From [Phormidium] sp. LEGE 05292 (GTDB lineage: Bacteria; Cyanobacteriota; Cyanobacteriia; Cyanobacteriales; Aerosakkonemataceae), in the NCBI RefSeq assembly GCF_015207735.1, contig NZ_JADEWG010000025.1, forward strand, positions 1 through 61,182: DNA of 61,182 nucleotides, in the 5' to 3' direction. Shown here piece after piece: positions 18,216-27,204 of the stretch. Below the pieces are notes generated by a model. That model was not told where the DNA came from. It saw only the letters and a program-made list of their open reading frames with translations, and did no database searches. A program made the translations under genes and the position numbers. How positions within the stretch are numbered: position 1 is the first letter of the stretch; every line of letters begins with the position of its first letter.

Positions 18216-19347
18216 TCATTTCTCCAGCAACTACCCAATCTTCCCCTTCAGCATCCCAAAATTCCCCAGTAGTTAAAGTTTGTTTTGCCCATTCTACATC
18301 AGGATGTTCGTCCAATCTTTTACAACGAGTAAAACCTGATTCCGTATTACTTAATACATGAACTTGTGAAGGTGTAAGTTCATCCACAATATAAGGAGAA
18401 TGAGTAGTAAAAATAATTTGTAGATTTGGATTGGCTTGAATAATTTCCTTAAAAACAGCCATCAATTCTCTTTGTGCTTTGGGATGAAGTCCCTGTTCCA
18501 CATCATCTAATAATACTAAATTTGGTTGATTAGGATTCATCAAAACAGTCAATAATCCCAGCGCCAGCATTGTTCCTTCACTAATGGCATGGGCGGGAAT
18601 GCGATCGCCCGTATTCATATCTAAGACAACTTCTTGCCCTACGATTTCCCTACTTTCTTCATAAGGGATTAACTGACCAGAAATTTCAATTGAATTTAGG
18701 CGTTTAAGTGTTACATTAGCTCGTCTTACTCTTATTTTCTGTACACTTGGAACAATCTTTTTCAACATTTCTTGTATAGATTGAAATCTCTCTGGAGCTT
18801 CATTACGAAGATAGTCTAAAGTAGGTGCTAACCCTGAACCATCAAACTCAACTTGTGGCTTAATTGCATCACTATAAGCTGCTTTAGCAAGATTATTAGC
18901 TACTAACTTTAAATAAACTGTATATTTCAAAGATTGGGTGATGGGATCTGGGTCATTATAGATCAATGAGCTTTTCCATCCCTCTAAACGGTTTATCTCT
19001 TGCCCGATTTTCCATGATAACGTCGGAATCCAAAAAGGATTAATGTTTTGTTGCTGAAACTTAAAGAAAACTTCCCAATCTTGGCGATATTTACCTTCCC
19101 AAAAACCAGTGACAAAAACAGACATATTATCTTGTCCAATTGTTGTAATAAATTGAGGCGCTTGGTCATTATTAAAAATATTTGTAAAAGATAAATCAGC
19201 AAGCAGACTCATATAATATAATGCTTGCAAAACTGATGTTTTACCAGAACTATTTTGTCCTACCAATGCGTGTAGGCGAGAATTATCGAAAATTAGTTCT
19301 GTAGATCGATGACTTTTAAAGTTATAAAGTCCTACTTTTTCTAGCAT
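18208..19347 (-). CDS. OLD/RecF-like AAA-family ATPase
   Basis: The protein (379 residues from ATG 19347; a TTG at 19356 would add three) is an SMC/RecF-type ATPase. It has an N-terminal LYNFKSHRSTELIF strand, Walker A GQNSSGKTS (residues 30-38), a signature-like ISEGTMLALGLL, Walker B LVLLDDVEQGLHPKAQ and the H-loop IIFTTHSPYIVDEL. This is the architecture of the OLD/COG4637-like ATPases found beside nucleases in defence systems. It is the first gene of a two-gene operon with a Toprim-like partner. Chromosomal neighbours are unrelated housekeeping genes, consistent with an inserted module. Confidence 0.85.
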   Translation of the reverse strand: MLEKVGLYNFKSHRSTELIFDNSRLHALVGQNSSGKTSVLQALYYMSLLADLSFTNIFNNDQAPQFITTIGQDNMSVFVTGFWEGKYRQDWEVFFKFQQQNINPFWIPTLSWKIGQEINRLEGWKSSLIYNDPDPITQSLKYTVYLKLVANNLAKAAYSDAIKPQVEFDGSGLAPTLDYLRNEAPERFQSIQEMLKKIVPSVQKIRVRRANVTLKRLNSIEISGQLIPYEESREIVGQEVVLDMNTGDRIPAHAISEGTMLALGLLTVLMNPNQPNLVLLDDVEQGLHPKAQRELMAVFKEIIQANPNLQIIFTTHSPYIVDELTPSQVHVLSNTESGFTRCKRLDEHPDVEWAKQTLTTGEFWDAEGEDWVVAGEMND

Positions 19348-19520
19348 TTTTCTCAAAAAGAAAGCTCATTTTTACACCTCATTCAAGTTCTAACATTAGC
19401 AGCAAATCACCCGATTTTCAGGCGATTGCCAGACTAAAACCACCCTTCCCTCCATAGGCAGACTTCAGCCACCAGAGCGAATATGTTATAAAAGTCATAA
19501 TTCTTAACTTTTATTTATCA

Positions 19521-20975
19521 ATGGTGGTTTCCTCTGGCTTGTCCAAGATTCAAAGTTTTTTGACAAAAAGAACTTTATTTGGTAAAGAACTTACTCCTGA
19601 ATTAGTCGCCATTTTATTGGTGTACTTCGTTCAGGGCGTTTTAGGGTTGGCACGCCTAGCTGTCAGCTTTTTCCTCAAAGATGAATTGGGACTAACTCCG
19701 GCTCAAGTGTCGGCTTTGATGGGAATTGTGGCTTTACCCTGGATGGTTAAACCTTTATTTGGCTTTATTTCTGATGGTTTGCCAATTTTGGGTTATCGGC
19801 GACGACCTTATTTAATTCTCTCTGGGTTTTTGGGATCTGCGGCTTGGATCGGTTTGGCGACGGTGGTGCATAGTGCTTGGGCGGCGACATTGGCGATCGC
19901 TCTTTCCTCCCTCTCTGTTGCCATTGGTGACGTAATTGTAGATTCCCTAGTCGTAGAAAGAGCCAGGGGAGAATCAATTAGTGATGCCGGATCTTTACAA
20001 TCTCTTTCTTGGGGCGCTACTGCATTAGGAGGTTTAATTACTGCTTACTTAAGCGGCTTTTTATTACAACATTTCAGTACCCGCACTGTATTTGCTATTA
20101 CCGCAACTTTTCCCCTCATTGTGTCGATCGTGGCTTGGTTAATTGCTGAGTCACCAACGATCGAAAAACCAGATTTTTCCACAGCTTGGCAACAAGTTAA
20201 ACAACTAAAAAAAGCTGTTACTCAAAAAGCAATTTGGTTGCCCACAGCATTTTTATTTATCTGGCAATGTACCCCCACTTCTGATGCAGCATTTTTCTTC
20301 TTTACAACTAATGAATTGGGGTTTCAGCCAGAATTTTTGGGCAGAGTTCGTTTAGTAACTAGTGTGGCTTCTTTGATCGGAATTTGGCTGTTTCAAAGAT
20401 TCTTTAAAAATGTTTCTTTCCGCACCTTTTTTGTCTGGACAACTGTGTTGTCTGCGGCGTTGGGAATGACAGCACTACTACTAGTTACCCACACAAACCG
20501 CGCTTTGGGAATTGACGACCATTGGTTTAGTTTGGGAGATAGTTTGATTCTCACAGTTATGGGACAAATTGCTTATATGCCAGTGTTAGTTTTGGCAGCA
20601 AGGCTTTGTCCTCCCGGTGTAGAAGCTACTTTATTTGCATTACTGATGTCAGTGACTAATTTAGCAGGTTTACTCTCTTATGAGTTTGGTGCTTTTTTAA
20701 TGCACTGGCTGGGAATTACAGAACATAATTTCCAATCCCTCTGGTTATTGGTAGTGATTGCTAACTTAAGCACTCTTCTACCTTTACCTTTTGTCAATTG
20801 GTTGCCTCAAGGCGATCCCCAAGCAGAAATTTCTGAGCAACATCTCCAACCAATTCCTGCTTTGGAACTAGATTCTACTGCTTCAAAACATATAGCACAA
20901 CCTTTTTTTCCTGATTTAATGTCAGAATTGATGCCTCACTCTTTGTTAAGAGAAACAGAAAAATCGGCTGAATAA
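19521..20975 (+). CDS. Folate/biopterin transporter (FBT) family membrane protein
   Basis: The 484-residue protein has about 12 hydrophobic helices. It carries the FBT signature: VYFVQGVLGLARLAVSFFL at the start, MGIVALPWMVKPLFGFISD next, and PYLILSGFLG. Cyanobacterial members transport folate-type pterins, and plant plastid homologues move folates. The C-terminal 40 residues are hydrophilic. It is divergent from the ATPase gene at 18208-19347. The family is clear; the exact substrate is not shown. Confidence 0.88.
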   Translation: MVVSSGLSKIQSFLTKRTLFGKELTPELVAILLVYFVQGVLGLARLAVSFFLKDELGLTPAQVSALMGIVALPWMVKPLFGFISDGLPILGYRRRPYLILSGFLGSAAWIGLATVVHSAWAATLAIALSSLSVAIGDVIVDSLVVERARGESISDAGSLQSLSWGATALGGLITAYLSGFLLQHFSTRTVFAITATFPLIVSIVAWLIAESPTIEKPDFSTAWQQVKQLKKAVTQKAIWLPTAFLFIWQCTPTSDAAFFFFTTNELGFQPEFLGRVRLVTSVASLIGIWLFQRFFKNVSFRTFFVWTTVLSAALGMTALLLVTHTNRALGIDDHWFSLGDSLILTVMGQIAYMPVLVLAARLCPPGVEATLFALLMSVTNLAGLLSYEFGAFLMHWLGITEHNFQSLWLLVVIANLSTLLPLPFVNWLPQGDPQAEISEQHLQPIPALELDSTASKHIAQPFFPDLMSELMPHSLLRETEKSAE

Positions 20976-21003
20976 GTAGAGATGTTGTATACAACGTCTC
21001 TAC
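20976..21003. terminator. 28-bp near-perfect palindrome after the transporter gene
   Basis: GTAGAGATG and CGTCTCTAC flank TTGTATACAA with a single mismatch in 14 pairs. It begins just after the transporter stop codon at 20975. The sequence is closely related to the core of the 40247-40290 palindrome (three differences in 24 bases), so it is both a likely terminator and a dispersed repeat. Confidence 0.65.
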
Positions 21004-21066
21004 TAAAAATTATATGTTCTGAAACACTCTCAAGTAATACCAGCTACCAAATACCAATTACCAACT

Positions 21067-22584
21067 ATGCAGAACTTCCAACTTTACGAACACGCATCTA
21101 CAGTTCCAGTCAAATCTTACGATCGCCAAAAGTGGCAAAAAGGTTATCAATCACTTAAAAGAGAATTTAATTATTTGATTGATGATATCGAAGGAGAAAT
21201 TCCTCCCAATCTCCAAGGAACTTTATTTCGTAATGGCCCCGGTTTATTAGATGTTAATGATCAAAAGTTACATCATCCTTTTGATGGCGATGGGATGATC
21301 TGCTCTTTCACTTTTAATAATGGCAAAGCTTATTTTCAAAATCGCTTTGTACGGACTAAAGGTTTTGTTGAAGAACAAAAAGCAGGCAAAATTCTTTATC
21401 GTGGCGTTTTTGGTACTCAAAAACCTGGTGGCTGGTTAGCTAATGCTTTTGATTTAAAAATTAAAAACATCGCTAATACTAATGTAATTTATTGGGGTAA
21501 AAAACTCCTAGCACTTTGGGAAGCGGCTGAACCCTATAGCCTCAACCCGAATAATTTGGCGACTTTGGAAATGGAATATTTCGATCGCGTTTTACAAGAA
21601 GGAGATGCTTTTGCTGCTCATCCTCGTATCGATCCTAGTTGTGAGTGGGATGATGGAAAACCAAGATTAGTTAATTTTTCCATTAAACCAGGACTCTCTA
21701 CTACTATTACTATTTATGAGTTAAATGAATCTGGCAAAATTGTCCAGCATCATGCTCATTCTGTTCCTGGTTTTGCGTTTATTCACGATTTTGCTATTAC
21801 CCCAAATTACTGTATTTTCTTTCAAAATCCCGTAACTTTTAATCCTTTACCTTATGTTTTTGGGTGGCAAGGTGCGGGTCAATCTGTCAAATTTAATCCC
21901 CAAGAAGCAACACGCATTATTATCATCCCCCGCCATTCTAATACTGCTATTCCGGGAGTGAAAATTTTAGAAACTCAATCGGGTTTTGTTTTTCACCATG
22001 CTAATGCTTTTGAGCAGGATAAGGAAATTTATATAGACTCGGTTTGCTATGAATCTCTCCCTACCGTTGAGCCGAATTCTGATTACCAAGAAACAGATTT
22101 TGATGCACTTTCTCCGGGACAACTTTGGCGGTTTGTGGTTAATTTGAATGAGCAAACTGTCCGGCGAGAAATGTTAGAAAGCCGCTGTTGTGAGTTTCCT
22201 TGGGTGCATCCCGCCAAAGTCGGTAGGTTTCACCGTTATTTATATCTTGGTGCGGCTCATACAGCGTCAGGAAATGCACCGCTTCAGGCAATTTTAAAAA
22301 TTGACCAAGTTTCTGGAGAAAGACAGCTTTGGAGTGCTGCACCAGAGGGTTTTGTCAGCGAGCCTGTTTTTGTTCCAGCTCCTGATGCTGTCAATGAGGA
22401 TGATGGTTGGATAATGACGTTAGTGTATGATTCGTCACGTCATCGATCGGACCTCGTAATTTTAGATGCTCGCAATTTGCATCAAGAACCAATAACTAGG
22501 TTACATTTGAAACATCATGTTCCTTACGGATTACACGGAAGTTTTACACCAGAGGTATTTGAAATTCAAGAATTACGGAATTAA
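21067..22584 (+). CDS. Carotenoid oxygenase (apocarotenoid/RPE65 family)
   Basis: The 505-residue protein is a seven-bladed-propeller carotenoid cleavage dioxygenase. The family start is clear: GEIPPNLQGTLFRNGPGLLD. Four histidine iron ligands are in place: AHPRIDP, FIHDFAIT, FHHANAFE and LHGSFTPEV. Cyanobacterial relatives cleave apocarotenals at the 15,15' bond, giving retinal. The actual substrate cannot be told from sequence. No signal peptide is present; the enzyme is expected at the thylakoid surface. Confidence 0.92.
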   Translation: MQNFQLYEHASTVPVKSYDRQKWQKGYQSLKREFNYLIDDIEGEIPPNLQGTLFRNGPGLLDVNDQKLHHPFDGDGMICSFTFNNGKAYFQNRFVRTKGFVEEQKAGKILYRGVFGTQKPGGWLANAFDLKIKNIANTNVIYWGKKLLALWEAAEPYSLNPNNLATLEMEYFDRVLQEGDAFAAHPRIDPSCEWDDGKPRLVNFSIKPGLSTTITIYELNESGKIVQHHAHSVPGFAFIHDFAITPNYCIFFQNPVTFNPLPYVFGWQGAGQSVKFNPQEATRIIIIPRHSNTAIPGVKILETQSGFVFHHANAFEQDKEIYIDSVCYESLPTVEPNSDYQETDFDALSPGQLWRFVVNLNEQTVRREMLESRCCEFPWVHPAKVGRFHRYLYLGAAHTASGNAPLQAILKIDQVSGERQLWSAAPEGFVSEPVFVPAPDAVNEDDGWIMTLVYDSSRHRSDLVILDARNLHQEPITRLHLKHHVPYGLHGSFTPEVFEIQELRN

Positions 22585-22763
22585 AATAATAAATTGGTAA
22601 AAAACTTAATCTTTGGCGAGTTAGTTTGTATAACTTTTGTGGGATTTATAATCTTAGAGGGTTGACGGGGAAAAATATAAACAGTAATAGTAATGCCAAT
22701 CAAAGCATTAGTTACTACCCCCTAGATTAGCCAATCAACAGGGTGCTAGCCAGGTAAACCCAG

Positions 22764-23981
22764 ATGAAATTCACCATAGTTATTACTACTTACAACCGTC
22801 TGTCTTTGTTAAGACGCTCTATAGCTTCTGCCTTGGCTCAAAGTGTACCCTGTGAAATAGTAGTAGCAGATGATTGTTCTTCTGATGGTACAGAAGCATA
22901 TATCTGTAGTTTGCGGGAAGAACTTTGTGCCAGGGGCGACAATCGTTTAGTTTATCACCGCAATTCACACAATATGGGTCATGCGGCTACAATTAATGCT
23001 GGAGTAAAAGTGGCTACGGGAGATTGGATTAAGCCTGTAGATGATGATGATTATCTAGCCACTAATTGTATTGAGGAAATTACACAAGCGATCGCTCTTC
23101 GTCCCCAAGCTGTAATTTGCTCTTGTCAAGCAGCACAAGTAGATGTTAACCAACATGAACTTAGCCGCACCCGCAAAACTGGTCCTGGTAAAGTTTTTTA
23201 CATTCCCCAAGAAGACATTCACTATGGAATGCTACTCGAACAAATTCCCTTTGGTACTCCGATTCAAGTAGCCTTTCGTCGTGATGCTTTCCTCAAATCA
23301 GGAGGTTGGGATTCGCGGTTAGATGTTAATTTTGATGATATTGATTCTTGGGTAAAAATTGCTCAATTTGGCGATGCTATTTTTATTAATCACTGTTTAG
23401 CTTATCGCACGGTTTGGCCTGGTGGTTATAATAAAAAATTCTCTCTGCAAAGGCGACTAGATACTCATATTGAACTCAAGGAAAAAATTTACACTTTAGT
23501 TGATGAAAAGCATCGTCAAAATATTCCTAGTATCCGTGCTTTTCGGAATTATCTCAAATTACACTGGGCTTTGGTTGCTGCTAAACAGCGTAGTTTGAGC
23601 ATTACTTGTAGATTTGCTTTACCTGCTGCTTTTTACATTCCTGCCTGGAAACTTTTATTCACCGCCATCCTTACCCGTTACAATCAACAGTTTTTATTAC
23701 ACAAGCAATTGGATAAAAACATTTGGGTATGGACAAAACTTTCAATTTTGGTTGGTGAAGATAAATGTTCTACTTGCTCATATTTCCACAATATTCGCAA
23801 TTACTTACGATTACGTCATAGTTGGAGTGCTCTGAAGCAAGGCAAATTTACGATCGCCATCAAACTCGCTTTTCCCGCTGTGTTTTCTTTCCCAGCTTGG
23901 AAGCTGTTTATTAAATCAATGATTTCATCCCACCAAAGCCAGAAAGATTCTTTGATTCGTAGGTTGGTGTTAATTAATTAA
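22764..23981 (+). CDS. Family 2 glycosyltransferase with duplicated C-terminal module
   Basis: The 405-residue protein begins with a GT-A glycosyltransferase domain: TIVITTYNRLSLLRRSI, EIVVADDCSSDGT and the metal site KPVDDDDYL. The acceptor region is near FDDIDSWVKIAQFG. The last 150 residues contain two copies of a roughly 40-residue module: YLKLHWALVAAKQRSLS...FALPAAFYIPAWKLLF and YLRLRHSWSALKQGKFT...LAFPAVFSFPAWKLFI. It would extend a cell-surface or secreted glycan. It stands alone between the carotenoid oxygenase and a bilin lyase gene; the sugar and acceptor are unknown. Confidence 0.86.
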   Translation: MKFTIVITTYNRLSLLRRSIASALAQSVPCEIVVADDCSSDGTEAYICSLREELCARGDNRLVYHRNSHNMGHAATINAGVKVATGDWIKPVDDDDYLATNCIEEITQAIALRPQAVICSCQAAQVDVNQHELSRTRKTGPGKVFYIPQEDIHYGMLLEQIPFGTPIQVAFRRDAFLKSGGWDSRLDVNFDDIDSWVKIAQFGDAIFINHCLAYRTVWPGGYNKKFSLQRRLDTHIELKEKIYTLVDEKHRQNIPSIRAFRNYLKLHWALVAAKQRSLSITCRFALPAAFYIPAWKLLFTAILTRYNQQFLLHKQLDKNIWVWTKLSILVGEDKCSTCSYFHNIRNYLRLRHSWSALKQGKFTIAIKLAFPAVFSFPAWKLFIKSMISSHQSQKDSLIRRLVLIN

Positions 23982-24192
23982 TTTTTAGTTTTGGCAATAA
24001 ATAAAATCCGCGTTTAGAGTGAGACACTTTTCGTTTTGGGAATGTAACTTGGTAGTACAAGGAAATGCTGTGTTGGTTCTCTGGGTAGACCAACAATAAG
24101 TAATTTTACGTTATATTAAGTTAAATTGCAAAATGTAAAGAAATGCTTGTCAATGGCACGATCGTAATTACTTCGTACTAGGACGAAATTCT

Positions 24193-24723
24193 GTGAACTC
24201 ACTACTACAACTTTCCCAAACAGAAGATTTAATAGCCGCGTTTTTCCAAGAGTCTGAAGGCATTTGGCATTCTGAGAGACGCTACTACACTTTGCCACAG
24301 GTGGAAACCAAAGAGATGGTGAGTATACTAACCATTGAATTTCTGGAAGCGGGGAGGGAAGAACTGCGAAAGTTAGCACAATTGCACGGTTTAAGTGATG
24401 AAGTAATTCTCACTTGTGGTGCAAAGGTAAGTTGGGAAAGTAAAGAGTCAGTAAGTGAGAAAAAGCAGTCAAAAGGGGAAACTTTGTTTGGTGCGTTTTG
24501 TAATATTTTGTATCGCGATCGCGGTTTCGCCACTCCAAAACCTGTAACCGCAAAATATAATTTCTCCAATCCTCAAACTTTGTGTTTACGAACAGAATAC
24601 AAGGATTCTGTGTTTGAAGAAGAGTTAAAATTAGTAGGAAAAAATTATCGCACCAGACAATCAATTATTTCCCGTGCAGGCGAACAGTTGATGATTGGAC
24701 AGTATTTGGAAAAAAGAATTTGA
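24193..24723 (+). CDS. CpcS/CpeS-family phycobiliprotein lyase
   Basis: The 176-residue protein starts at a GTG and has the S/U lyase pattern: FFQESEGIWHSERRYYTLPQ near the start, CLRTEYKDSVFEEELKLVGK in the second half, and the end RTRQSIISRAGEQLMIGQYL. These lipocalin-fold lyases attach phycocyanobilin to Cys82/84 of phycobiliprotein subunits. Subfamily (CpcS, CpcU or CpeU) cannot be decided by eye, so no symbol is given. No phycobiliprotein genes lie nearby. The ribosome site is weak. Confidence 0.85.
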   Translation: MNSLLQLSQTEDLIAAFFQESEGIWHSERRYYTLPQVETKEMVSILTIEFLEAGREELRKLAQLHGLSDEVILTCGAKVSWESKESVSEKKQSKGETLFGAFCNILYRDRGFATPKPVTAKYNFSNPQTLCLRTEYKDSVFEEELKLVGKNYRTRQSIISRAGEQLMIGQYLEKRI

Positions 24724-24761
24724 TAGTAATTTCTGATTGACTTATTTTGCACTTATTTGCT

Positions 24762-24956
24762 TTAAGATAAATTTTTGGTTGATACTTTCCAACCAGACGC
24801 AGCTAAAATATCTATATGACAGCAGAGACTAAAACCGAGTTTTGGATTGTAAAGGGTGGCATAAATTCCTAAATTTGTTTCGTCCAATTGCATAATATAA
24901 GCTTCGGTACCTTTGAGATCGCATACTAGTTTTTGTCCGACTTTCCAAGCTGTCAT
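24762..24956 (-). CDS. Small hypothetical protein, 64 aa
   Basis: The frame begins MTAWKVGQKLVCDLKGTEAY and contains a CCHID motif near residue 46. An AGGTAGA sequence precedes the ATG. It looks like a small beta-barrel (SH3-like) protein, but I do not recognise a family. It sits convergent with the bilin lyase, 38 bases between stops. Confidence 0.45.
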   Translation of the reverse strand: MTAWKVGQKLVCDLKGTEAYIMQLDETNLGIYATLYNPKLGFSLCCHIDILAASGWKVSTKNLS

Positions 24957-25084
24957 TGCTTCTACCTGAACTCGTCTTGTTAACTAATTTACTATCAAGT
25001 TAACCAGGTATAAATCCTCCTGTTGAGTCATTCTAATGGGTGAATTAGCGATCGATTATTTATTTAGTTTTCTATCTCGATTAT

Positions 25085-25263
25085 TATTTTTTAAAAGTAA
25101 TTAATTCTGCTTTGCTAACTTGCAAAACTAAGTTGTACGCTTGCTCATTTGTTAAATTCAAATAATACTTATTCAACCGCAAAAAAGTATCCATCACCGC
25201 CAAATCCGTGCGGTTATTTCCATCAATAAACGGATCATTCATGGAAATATAATAAAGATAAGC
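25085..25263 (-). pseudogene. Relic of a Doc (death-on-curing) toxin
   Basis: Minus-strand reading gives AYLYYISMNDPFIDGNNRTD, then LAVMDTFLRLNKYYLNLTNE and QAYNLVLQVSKAELITFKK, then a stop. This is the C-terminal half of a Doc/Fic family toxin, whose signature is HPFxDGNKR. Here the catalytic His is Asp and the Lys is Asn (DPFIDGNNR). A stop codon precedes AYLYY, and the first 55 or so residues of a normal Doc are missing. No Phd antitoxin is seen nearby. It is a dead toxin fragment. Confidence 0.8.
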
Positions 25264-25392
25264 CTAACTCCAGTTTAATACCAAAATTGGTCATTAGTCA
25301 TTAGACAGAATCGATCTTCATCTGCGGTTTAAAATCACAACTTCGCAATTTAACCAAAAGCTACAAATGACTGATGACCAATGACAAACAAG

Positions 25393-27117
25393 TTAATAAT
25401 AACTTCCAGACTTGCGGTGATGAACAGCAGTAACGCTATCAGATGCTAAAACTTTTCCTTCATCTGCTGTAGCGTAAACTAACCAATGATCGCCACATTC
25501 CATCCGATTTTGCACTGTACATTCTAGATAAGCTAAAGCACCAGTTAAAATTGGAGCACCGTTTTTCGCTTCTTCAGTTTCAATATCTGCAAAACGGTCT
25601 TCTCCGGGAGCAAAGTTTTTCATAAAATGCTTCCGTAACTGTCGTCCTTCTGCCAAAATATTCAATACAAACTTATCACCAATGTGAGTCATTGTTTCTA
25701 AGGCGCGGTCTTTAGCGACAGCAACAGTCAGTCCTGGTGGGTTAAAAGTTGCTTGGGAAACCCAGGAAGCTAACATGGCGCTTTTTAAGTCACCTTTTTT
25801 AGTAGTAACTACACACAAAGAGCCGACAATTCTACCTACAGCTTGCTCAGTTCTTGCTGCTTGAGAGTCGCCTACAGGTTGACGCGAAGGGCGAATTTTT
25901 TTGGCTCTTTTCAATGCTTGAGCAAAGTCAGTTCCGGCTTCTTCACAATATTGTAATGTTGTATCTTCGGGTTTAAATTTAACCCGAATTGTTTCAAATC
26001 CAAACCGATAACCTGCGTCTTTTAGTTTACCTTCAATCAAATCAATTGCTTCACCACTCCAACCAAAGGAACCAAAAACGCCTGCTAATTTGGTTTTTGC
26101 CGCAGTTGATAAAACTATTCCTAAAGCTGTTTGAATTTGGGTTGGTGCATGACCTCCTAATGTGGGAGAACCGATAATAAATCCATCAGCTTTTTCAATT
26201 GCAGCTTGAATTTCTGTAGGTTCAGAAAATTCACAATTGATTGTTTCAACACTGACTCCAGATTTTGTAACGCCGCGTGCGATCGCCTGCGCCAAAGCAG
26301 CAGTATTACCATAAGCGGAAGCATACAAAAGCGCCACAGTTGCTTCTTGATTCTTCTGTTGCTGACACCATTCCCGGTAAGATTTGGTCAGGTCAGTTAA
26401 GCTATAAAGCACCAGAGGGCCATGACCTGTAGCATAGAATTTGACGTTAAATGTGGCTAATTTGTCAAGGGCTGTTTCCACTTGCCGTGCATGAGGAGCC
26501 ATTAAACAATCGAAATAATAACGTCGATCTTCTTGGAAAATAGTCCAACCTTCATCAAATACTTGATCGCCGCAAATATGCGCCCCAAAAAGTTTATCAG
26601 TGAAGAGAATTTGTGTTTGGGGATCGTAAGTACAAAGTTGATCGGGCCAACGAGGGCTAGGAGTAGCAATGAATTCTATATGGTGTCCTTTTCCCAGGTC
26701 TAAAGATTCTTCTCCCTTGACTACTAAAATATTTAATTCCTGTTCAGCAAAAGCATTTTTTAGAGCGATCGCACCCGGATTAGAACAAACAAAAGTAATT
26801 TGTGGTGCTAGTTCTAACAAAGCTTTTAAAGAGGCGGCGCGATTGGGATTAACATGACCCAAAATTACATAATCTATACTTTTGGGGTCAATATATCTTT
26901 GTAAAGTTGTTAAGAAAATTTCTGTAAATGACTCTCCAGGAGGGTCAATTAATACATTTTTTTCGCCTTGAATTAAGTAGGAATTAGCTGTTGTTCCCCT
27001 TTGTAAAGCGTATTCAATCTCAAACTTTAGCCGATCCCAAGTGCGCGATCGCATTACTACTGTGTCTAAGCCGATCGGTAGAACTTGTACATCTCTTTTC
27101 TTAGTTGCTTGTATCAT
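25393..27117 (-). CDS. flv2: Flavodiiron protein Flv2-type (non-canonical metal site)
   Basis: The 574-residue protein has three parts: a metallo-beta-lactamase-like domain, a flavodoxin domain (about 260-400, LLYASAYGNTAALAQAIARG) and a C-terminal flavin reductase domain (about 425-574, VTTKKGDLKSAMLASWVS). The iron-binding motif is altered: GHVNPNRAA replaces the usual HxExDH. Loss of canonical ligands is the hallmark of Flv1 and Flv2. Gene order (Flv4-type, PsiE-like, this gene) picks Flv2. The Flv2/Flv4 pair protects photosystem II by removing excess electrons. It starts at ATG 27117, 87 bases after the PsiE-like stop. Confidence 0.88.
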   Translation of the reverse strand: MIQATKKRDVQVLPIGLDTVVMRSRTWDRLKFEIEYALQRGTTANSYLIQGEKNVLIDPPGESFTEIFLTTLQRYIDPKSIDYVILGHVNPNRAASLKALLELAPQITFVCSNPGAIALKNAFAEQELNILVVKGEESLDLGKGHHIEFIATPSPRWPDQLCTYDPQTQILFTDKLFGAHICGDQVFDEGWTIFQEDRRYYFDCLMAPHARQVETALDKLATFNVKFYATGHGPLVLYSLTDLTKSYREWCQQQKNQEATVALLYASAYGNTAALAQAIARGVTKSGVSVETINCEFSEPTEIQAAIEKADGFIIGSPTLGGHAPTQIQTALGIVLSTAAKTKLAGVFGSFGWSGEAIDLIEGKLKDAGYRFGFETIRVKFKPEDTTLQYCEEAGTDFAQALKRAKKIRPSRQPVGDSQAARTEQAVGRIVGSLCVVTTKKGDLKSAMLASWVSQATFNPPGLTVAVAKDRALETMTHIGDKFVLNILAEGRQLRKHFMKNFAPGEDRFADIETEEAKNGAPILTGALAYLECTVQNRMECGDHWLVYATADEGKVLASDSVTAVHHRKSGSYY

Positions 27118-27204
27118 AATTTTTCCAGGGATTTGGTAAAGGTTCTTGGGGACATTTAACTGCTAGCAAAATTAGACAGTCTATAAAAAATGGCAGTTAT
27201 ATTT

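Noticed and set aside
24000-24192. NtcA-like site GTAACTTGGTAGTAC before the bilin lyase gene
   Set aside because: The spacing is nine, not eight, bases between GTA and TAC.
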